64,000 bases of DNA from Branchiostoma floridae. Taxonomy: Eukaryota > Chordata > Leptocardii > Amphioxiformes > Branchiostomatidae. Location of the stretch: NCBI RefSeq assembly GCF_000003815.2, contig NC_049988.1, positions 735,679 to 799,678 of the forward strand, read 5' to 3'. The notes beneath the pieces are model-generated. The model was not told the DNA's origin and did not search any database. It saw nothing but the letters and a program-made list of their open reading frames with translations. Of the stretch, positions 56,555 through 64,000 are shown piece after piece. Within the stretch, counting starts at the first letter, position 1, and the number at the start of each line of letters is the position of its first letter. The position numbers and the translations under genes are program-made.

Positions 56555-56705
56555 TCACTTGAGTGAAGTGAGGAAAGTCGTGTTAAGTGCCTTTCCCAGG
56601 GGCACAAGATCGGTGACATGGCGGGGTTCAAACTCGGGACCTTCTGGGCCTGAGTCAAACGTGCTGCTGATTGCGCCACACGCGGGTCCCACAATGGTTT
56701 CTTTA
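56555..56705 (-). repeat. tRNA-derived SINE, family A, with head
   Basis: On the minus strand an A-box-like GTGGCGCAATCAGCAGC and a B-box-like GAGTTTGAACCCC precede CCCCTGGGAAAGGCACTTAA and CGACTTTCCTCACTTCACTC. The body equals the fragment at 23225-23345. Confidence 0.75.
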
Positions 56706-57385
56706 ACGTGTTCATGCCTAAAAGTTTGAAGTGTCACATATTCTATAACTGTATTCATGTATTCATACATGACTGATGAACAATTTTTACCATGATGGAA
56801 TTCAGGTTTCCAGTTTTATCTGTGCACTTTGTGCACTGTCTGGAGTCCTGTATCCAGCGCCCGGTCTATATATATTTGAACAAGGAAAATTGCGGGATGC
56901 ACATGTACGAAAACAGTGTACGACTAGGTCTTACATCCATGGTCGTACAACGTCTTTTGTTCTGCTGCATGTAAATTGGCATATATGGTGTCATATGGTA
57001 GGCCACCTCCAGGATAAATACTATTCTATTAAGCAGGGAATAGAAATTAATTCCCACCATGATATAACCGCATGACAACCCGGGGCAATTCATGAACTCA
57101 CCGTATATATTGCTGTTGTTGTAAACAATATAAAGTGAGTGTGTCAGTCAGTGGCAAGGCACCCCTCTCCACCAGACACATTGGATTATCCTGAAAACCA
57201 TGTTTAAAAAAGCACCTTTCTGAGAATGAGAAAAAACTCTGAACTGAGACCCTAAAGTTGATACAAACGAAGAAGCTTGCAATTTATATTCCCATCCAAG
57301 CTTGGAGAGTGAAGATGTTTTCTGGAACTGATGACCCTGTTTCTTGGCTTGAATTTTTCCACAGTGCACGTGATCTGATGTCAGG

Positions 57386-60300
57386 ATGAATGGCTCAACA
57401 GTCCAACCAAGCCAGGACACCATCCAGTTCCTACAGACTATAGGTAATGGTTTGGTACTTACATTTGCCATTTAGAAGCTTATGATTAAAAGGTTCTCAG
57501 TTTTTGGTTGTGCTATATATGGTGCCTGTCAGGTCAGATACCTGTACTGTATGTGTGCAGGATCGTGAGTACTACTGGATACATGAAATAAGAGACTCAG
57601 CATTTTGCAAAAGGAAGTAGTTTCATAAGAATTTTCACACTAACAGTGTATATGATTTGGGTAGCAGAGACCTTCAATGGACATTATGTTAAACAGGACC
57701 TTATTTGTGTGATAAGTGGGATACAACTTTTATTTAGCTAAACATTTCATGAAGGTATGAAATCTTCAATCTCATGTGTTTTATGATGAGTCTTTACTGC
57801 TAGATAATACAATTGTTTCAGACGTTTCAGACAGCATCCAAGATGTCTTTTCGCAGTGAAAAGAAAATGTTACTTTTTGAAGTTTTTCCATCACAGGTAT
57901 TCAGGAAAAGCAAGTTGTATAGTATGCTGTTTGTCCGTCCCTCACTGTGAAACTTTGTATCATCAGCCACAATGTTGTGAAATGTTGCTAACAGTCAACT
58001 CAACTTCTCTCCAGAGCCAGAAGACCTGTCCCTGGCCACCTTTGTAGACTCCCTGGTTACCACATCCGACACTGGGAAGGAGCTGGGGGAGTTCACAGTC
58101 AGTATCCAGTATGCAAAGTACAAGGGTGAAGATGCCTACCTGGTGCATGCCAACAGCCATGGAGCCATCGATAATGTGCCGTGTGGCACTTCCATCACAG
58201 GTTAGGCGTCACATTCTTTCTGTGGTACATGTCTCGTACCACAGGCCTGAAGTGGGTGTTAATTTACCCTCTATTAAACACCTTGAAATAAGAATGTATA
58301 GCATTTCATATTGTTTCATATTTTGTTGTTGGGCCATACCAATTTAATTGATTGGTTCATGGATTCGCTCGCTCCTATTTAAAAAAAATATCACCACTCA
58401 GCAAATTTTCACCATTAATGAAACCATTCACCAACTTTTTGGTGTAGCAAATTGGCCTTTATATTATAAGCTCCTTAAAATGTGGGTATTATTATTGCAG
58501 TTATATTTCTCATTCATGAATAATGGGAAGAACATAAAAACTGACAATTCTTTTGTAATTTTCAACAAACAGGTGCTGTTTAACCCTCTCAACACGTCAT
58601 AAAATTTTTTCTTGTATACCATATACGACATATAATTTCAGCCTATACAGGTGCTAATTAGTACTTTTTGTTTATTATTATTACAGCTGTTATGTAAGGA
58701 GTAGACTAGGAAAACTATATATTGCTGGAAAGCTCACAAAATGGCCTTTCCAAAACAAGCAAAATAAATATCATACCATCAATCTGAGGACAGCAATCGT
58801 CATGGAAACTACTCAAAAACACATTTGCAACACCAACAAAAAACGTTTCACAAAAGAAAACATTTGGCTAGGGGCTGAGTTTTTTGTGTCATTTATCATA
58901 AAACTATGTAGAAATACTCAAACATACATACACAATGCTGGTATGCTGTTAGAATGACCAAAAGCTAAAAATCAAAGCATGATTTCAAATAAGTTCAGTG
59001 TTGATAAACAAATGTTTACCCCAATAAACAGTTGTGCCCCCCTCCCCACACCTGTAGTTGTACTATTAAAAATAAATAAAAATAATGGATATGCCTTGTG
59101 CTAAATGGCAAATTATTTTTTCTGGATGTTCTCCACATATCAGGGAGTCAAATAAATTCACTTACTATGACTTGGGTAGAGAGACAGGTATCAGAGTATT
59201 TAAAATGTCAATTGGGACCAGTGACCTATCTGACCTGACCTGGTCCACCTCATGCCCCAAGAAAAACAACAAGGAAGCATGCATGTAGAACTCATTAGAC
59301 ACGGTGATATCAGCTCATTTGATCTCAACAAAAACAGCTGGGTGTTTGCCTTGCTGTCCCTCAAGGATTTCCATGTCATCACTCCTGTAAGCCTCCAACA
59401 AAATTATCCACCAAACTGTCCCCATTTCTGCTAAATTTACTAAATAAACCTGTAGAAAACTGAAGCCAAAACACACGCTGGAGGCCTCAGCAACAGGGCT
59501 CAAATGCTACATCCCTTCTGGTTGGTCAAAGATACAAGCATCCTGATTGGCAGACTCTGCCAAATTTCTTATTTCACAGTAGTCAGTTTGAATTTCCCGC
59601 CGGAATTAAACCTGAAGCCACGATCGTGGCTTCTCGCATCCTATGGGAAAGCCACGATCGTGGCTTCTCGTGTTGAGAGGGTTAACTGTATAGTAATAGT
59701 GTTTTTGTACTTTTTTCAAGCTGAAAGCTTTTTATTCTTTATGTATTGGATTAGCCCTTATCTTTACCCCAACCGTTTTACAATTTTTTTTTTCACCCTG
59801 TCGCTCCATATTTTTTATGAAAAAATCCGTGAACCAAGAAATTAAATTGGTGTGGTCTTAGGTTACCTGTTGGTTGGAGAATTCTGCATATGACGTGTGA
59901 AATCCTACATACATGAATGTGTATGGTTTTGTAGAATTCTGCAGTCAATTGCAAAATCATCAAGATTTTTTCTACAGGGAAGGTCTGTGATTAATGCTTG
60001 CATCTATAGGAAAGTTTTCGGTGACTTGAAGAGGTGACCACAATTAGGCAGTTTGACTGTATGCAGTTTGTGTCATTGCTATTGTGTGCTTTAACCTTAT
60101 TGCTGATCTGTATATGACTTACAAGTATATCCTTTACTCTTCCCCAGCTTATGTTTCACCAAAGCTGGAAACTTTGGAACAGCAACACCACGAGTATGTA
60201 AAAGTAAGTGACTTGCCGCTACACTACATACTTTCATCAGTCATCATTTTCACAATTATATCTAAGCCTGCAAGTAAGTCAATTGTTTACTTGTGAGTAT

Positions 60301-63300
60301 ATCGTTGTTTTTCCTGCCAATGCCAATAATGATGTCTGTCCGTGCAGCTTGCTGATCACCCATTGGACAGAAAGACCTTCATTGTTATTCAGGACGACAA
60401 GATGGTCATCAACAAGGTGGTGACACAAGGAGAGGTCAGTCTGGCTGATATCATTATCACTAGTTGGTAACTCCTATTCCACTTATTGTTCACTTTGTTA
60501 TTGTATCATTATCGTCATACTTTCATACAATGTATGTTTGCAATTAGCCTTTGGGCATGAGTTTGCAATAAAGATTATATATTATAGAAAAAATGCACTT
60601 AACTTCTAACACTTGATTAGACTTTAGGGACTTATAGAAGTATCGTAGAGTGGACTTTGATGAATTTCTATGTTACAGCATCATAACCAATGAAGTGGGG
60701 CCTTCTGGTTGGTCGACATGTCCTGGTTTTATCATAACATCAATATCTTACTACATTTGTATACAGGGCTCGAAATACTGGGTGCATGTGCACCCAGGTG
60801 CACCCAAAATTTGAGTTGTGCACCCAATTATTTTCTGTGGGAGCACAGGGTGCACCCAAACATTTTCTTAGGTTTATGTATGTAAAGATATCAAAGTATA
60901 CCAGTTTACATCATATTCTTGACATCTAAGTGTTAGATAATACAAATGTCTGTCATGGTACATGTTTAAGAATTTGATAGCTTGTTAAGTTGTAACTAAG
61001 TTTTATTATTAGGCTATTACTTCAATTTAAATTTTTTTGGTGCACCCAATTTTTTAAGCAGGGTACACCAGTGCACCTAATCCCAAAAATGAATTTCGAG
61101 CCCTGGTATATGTTAAACCGATGGGCATGACTGTATCCATAATAGATACATTTGTATTTGTTATTATTATTATCATCCAGGAAGTCAGCAGAGGTGCGGA
61201 GACCTTTGATCTATCTACCATGAAGGGGTTCATATCAGAGGGTAGGTGTGACACAGTATGTGTGCATGTTTATGTGAGGTTCATGTATGGCCACAGCTTG
61301 TTAATGTGTGTGTATTATGCCAAGTAAACTGATCTGATATCAGTGAATTGTAGCAAGCAAGTTTTTAAAAATAATTTTTAACTGCCAATGAAGATGACAA
61401 ATTACTAGTAATTCAACAGACAAACATTTAAATGTGACTTAGCAAATAAGTTGACAGAAACCAAAATCTTCCTTTGTCTTGTTTAAGAAACTGCAATTAG
61501 CTGACTCACCATGAAAAAACTGTGACAGTTGTTTTAAATGCCATTCCACAATTTTTTGTATGCACTGTACTTTGTAGTAACATCAGATCTGTGCATCATT
61601 ATATATAACTGTATGCACAATGATCACTGAAAACATAACCTTGGCATGTCTATATTAACCTGTACACTTATGTTCTGAATGCCATACAAACTGTTGTTGG
61701 CAATGATTCATTCATGTATACCCGTATCTTTGTTGTTGTTTCAGGATCTAACCTGCTGTTACAGCGGATCCTTGTTCGGAAAGGCCTCCCCACCACTCTC
61801 TCCTTCCTGTCATTTGACTCTGAAACCAACCTTTGTACTACCACTTATGTAAGGATGTTAGACTTCTTTAATTGTAGTTATTTTCATCTTTCTTACATAT
61901 GATTATAATAGGCTGCAAGTGTTTATACGTTTATTTGCACTTAGGCCACAGCAAGTAGATTTTAAGGATGACATCCTATGCAGAGTGCAGAAATAATGAG
62001 ATATCGCACAAAAAAAACGGTCGATAAAAAACCCAAGATGGCTGAATTTTCAAAATAGACAACCATAAACATTTAAAGTGACAAAACGGGGCATCACAAC
62101 TAACAAGGCATTCATTCCTGTATGAAAGAAGTGAACTGATATAGTAAATAGTATGATTATTAGGCTACAACAGAACATGTTTGCCTATTTTGCTCTATCT
62201 GACCATCCCCAAAGAGGACAAAAAGTCTTGTTTTTTTTCTCAAATCAAAAAAATTAATGCATGTGCTGATGTCATCAATAAAATTGACTTGCTGTGGCTT
62301 TGAAGTAAAAGGAAAGAAAAATGAAAATTTTCTTTAGGAGGGCTCAAACCCTGCCAAAAGCTTGTACTACAATTGTAAGTCCCATTCACATAGGCAGGGG
62401 GGTTTGGAGAGTTTGGATGAACGCACACTTGGGTATGCCCCCCCCCCCCAAAAAAAATTATCAATGAATTCTGTCTTATTATCAACAGTCTCCCTTTTTA
62501 TTACTTTCGATCCTCTCATCAAAAACACAGGAAATATCATTTCATTAGCCAGGTTGAATGTCAGATTTTCCAAGAATGCATACCCACAGACCCCCTTAGA
62601 ACTTAGCTTGTTGAATAAATGTTCTGTGGCTCTCACTAGTCAAAACACAACAAAATCATGGCTGCGGGCATGAGAACTCCTCTAATAGCTAACTACAATG
62701 TAAATACTAACCTAGTACATGACAAATTATCAATAGATCAATATCAGTAGATAACTATACAATGAATAAAACAAGACATATTTGAAAATACTGGTAAAAC
62801 TTTAAGTTCTTTATTCTTTAGTTATGACAATTGACAAGAAAGACATACAAAATTCCCCCAAATCTTGCTTAGCACATTGAGCCTGGCTCTATACATGTTA
62901 ATCTTTGTAATCAACTGGTCAGGCATAAGGCACGTTACTGTAAATGCATTTAAGTTCGCGGGGATTTATTTCGCGGTGGCGGGAAAGAGGACTTTCCGCG
63001 GTGGTTTTAAGTCTGCGGTAACACCATGCTCTCTAGTCTCTTACTGCCATGGAAAATGTTCGCGGTGGTTGTAAGTTTGCGGTATCCACCGTGAAAACCT
63101 CGAAAATTAAAGCACTGCGAAAGTTTCTGCATTTACCGTATCAGGCGCCCTTTATTTGAAGACCAGGGTTAATGAAATTGGGCTCGTTTTGTACAGAAAT
63201 CCCTTGAAGAGAGGACGGAGACGGTAGGGAAGGAAGAGGTGGAGGTTGTCGGGATCGAGCGCACGATCCACTCCACTGCCGACCTCCCCACTACATGGCA

Positions 63301-63990
63301 GTCCTACTTTCTTAAGGACGGGTAAGTATTCATTCATCCATCCATGCATTCATTCATTCATTCATTCATCCATCCATCCATCCATCCACCCATTCCATCC
63401 ATCCTTCCATCCATCCTTCCATCCATCCTTCCATCCATCCATCCATCCATCATTCATTCATTCACTCACTCACTCACTCATTCACTCATTTACTCATTCA
63501 TCCATTCATTCATCCATCCTTCCATCCATCCATTCATTCATTCATCCATCCATCCATCCATCCATCCATCCATCCTTCCATCCATCCATCCATCCTTCCA
63601 TCCATCCTTCCATCCATCCATCCATCCATCATTCATTCATTCACTCACTCACTCATTCACTCATTAAATCACTCATTTACTCATTCATCCATCCATCCAT
63701 CCATCCATCTTCATTCATTCATTCAGTCATTCATTCACTCATTAATTCACTCTCATTTACTCATTCATTCTTCCATTCATTCATTCATTCATTCATCCAT
63801 CCTTCCATCCATCCATCTTCATTCATTCACTCATTTACTCATTCATTCATTCATCCATTCATCATCCATCCATTCATTCATGGATTCATTCATTCATTTA
63901 TTGACATGTGGTACATTGAATGCATTTCATGTCTGTACTGTTTCCTACCCAGACATCTCTGCAACAGGGTGCAAGTAGGTTCCCCTGTCA
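57386..63990 (+). CDS. CATIP: Ciliogenesis-associated TTC17-interacting protein (CATIP), runs off the right edge
   Basis: Visible exons: 57386-57443, 58015-58200, 60148-60203, 60348-60434, 61181-61241, 61745-61848, 63197-63321 and 63953 to beyond the right edge; all phases join. The start [19 protein letters not shown] is inferred from an ATG that fits the phase of exon 2. Conserved blocks are [79 protein letters not shown] and [16 protein letters not shown]. All follow vertebrate CATIP closely. CATIP partners TTC17 and promotes actin polymerisation needed for cilium formation; it is cytoplasmic/cytoskeletal with no membrane span. Introns host several transposons, and one contains ~570 bp of ATTC/ATCC repeats. 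Confidence 0.95.
58580..59685. mobile_element. piggyBac-type nonautonomous element with TTAA duplication
   Basis: TTAA at 58580-58583 and 59682-59685 flanks a 1098-bp body with 13-bp inverted termini CCCTCTCAACACG. TTAA targets and CCC-starting 13-bp ends are the piggyBac hallmark. Near the right end GCCACGATCGTGGC, itself palindromic, occurs twice. I recognise no transposase remnant. Confidence 0.9.
60764..61105. mobile_element. hAT-like miniature element, CAGGGCTCGAAAT termini
   Basis: Left CAGGGCTCGAAAT and right ATTTCGAGCCCTG are exact inverted copies; inside, GGTGCACCCA is repeated in both orientations. An 8-bp duplication is not clear; only GTATA is shared by the flanks. Confidence 0.85.
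62055..62310 (+). repeat. Dispersed repeat, partner of 46216-46600
   Basis: Shares AACAAGGCATTCATTCCTGT and GTGCTGATGTCATCAATAAA with 46216-46600. It ends beside GGGCTCAAACCCTGCC, a reverse B-box-like string at about 62341. Confidence 0.7.
62936..63140. mobile_element. TACTGTAAATGCA-family miniature element, copy 3
   Basis: Starts TACTGTAAATGCA and ends TGCATTTACCGTA (one change in the inverted end). The left part is nearly the same as 17706-17864 (TTAAGTTCGCGGGGATTTA). It lies 57 bp before a CATIP exon. Confidence 0.9.
63331..63896. repeat. Tetranucleotide satellite (ATTC/ATCC/ACTC)n
   Basis: About 570 bp of ATTC, ATCC, CTTCC and ACTC units fill the intron between the last two visible CATIP exons. 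The Ile/His/Pro/Ser-rich open frame over it is an artefact. Confidence 0.97.
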
Positions 63991-64000
63991 CCATGAAACT

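Larger units (their letters stand above)
53782..57385. other. Divergent upstream regions of TRIM-NHL and CATIP-like genes
   Basis: The two genes are transcribed away from each other, so both promoters and noncoding 5' exons should lie here. Visible are a TACTG-type element, a 12-bp-arm hairpin at 55059-55086, a nuclear-receptor-like site at 55911-55925 and a SINE at 56555-56705. No coding exon is supported. Confidence 0.5.

Noticed and set aside
63344-63667. 107-residue Ile/His/Pro/Ser open frame
   Set aside because: It is a translation of the ATTC/ATCC satellite without other support.

Overview
The window is about 64 kb of draft assembly (N runs at 1-73 and 47812-47911) from an animal nuclear genome. 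Short exons with canonical GT/AG introns, metazoan-only genes (PTPRN, CATIP, MYORG, TRIM-NHL, BTB-Kelch, 14-3-3) and a dense load of small transposons fit an invertebrate deuterostome. A lancelet (Branchiostoma) is my best guess; this is inference, since no species marker is present.

Layout. 266-1739 (+): last three coding exons of a PTPRN/IA-2-type receptor tyrosine phosphatase. 1740-15029: long 3' UTR and repeat-rich intergenic DNA with a ~20-unit minisatellite. 15030-16777: a 5'-truncated LINE with an exact 15-bp target-site duplication. 18616-26599 (+): twelve exons of a MYORG-like GH31 glycosidase. 29381-29963 and 30203-30537: a decayed mariner and a foldback element. 31957-32970 (-): a two-exon divergent 14-3-3. 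33180-35761: dispersed repeats, LINE remnants and a near-perfect 77-nt hairpin. 36849-41865 (+): six exons of an unrecognised single-pass membrane protein with a tyrosine-motif tail and NLR-like leucine-rich repeats. 43936-45831 (-): an intronless-coding BTB-BACK-Kelch protein. 48815-49620: three adjacent mobile elements. 49884-53770 (-): a RING/B-box/coiled-coil/NHL E3 ligase. 57386 to the right edge (+): first eight exons of CATIP, with piggyBac-, hAT- and TACTG-type miniature elements in its introns.

The genes do not form one pathway. PTPRN belongs to dense-core vesicle biology, CATIP to ciliogenesis and actin, MYORG to secretory-pathway glycan trimming, and the Kelch and TRIM-NHL proteins to ubiquitination. 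The most novel candidate is the 36.8-41.9 kb gene. Its exon phases join without error into a 741-residue frame. It combines repeated YEND, PFY(E/K)MD and VYADL tyrosine motifs, one membrane span and RNI-type LRRs, which looks like a lineage-specific receptor or adaptor. The second is the 14-3-3, which has lost the usual phosphate-binding lysine.

I joined exons by hand from splice sites, phase and protein family, so 5' ends and UTRs are mostly undefined. Repeat family names rest on termini, duplications and recognisable residues, not on database searches.
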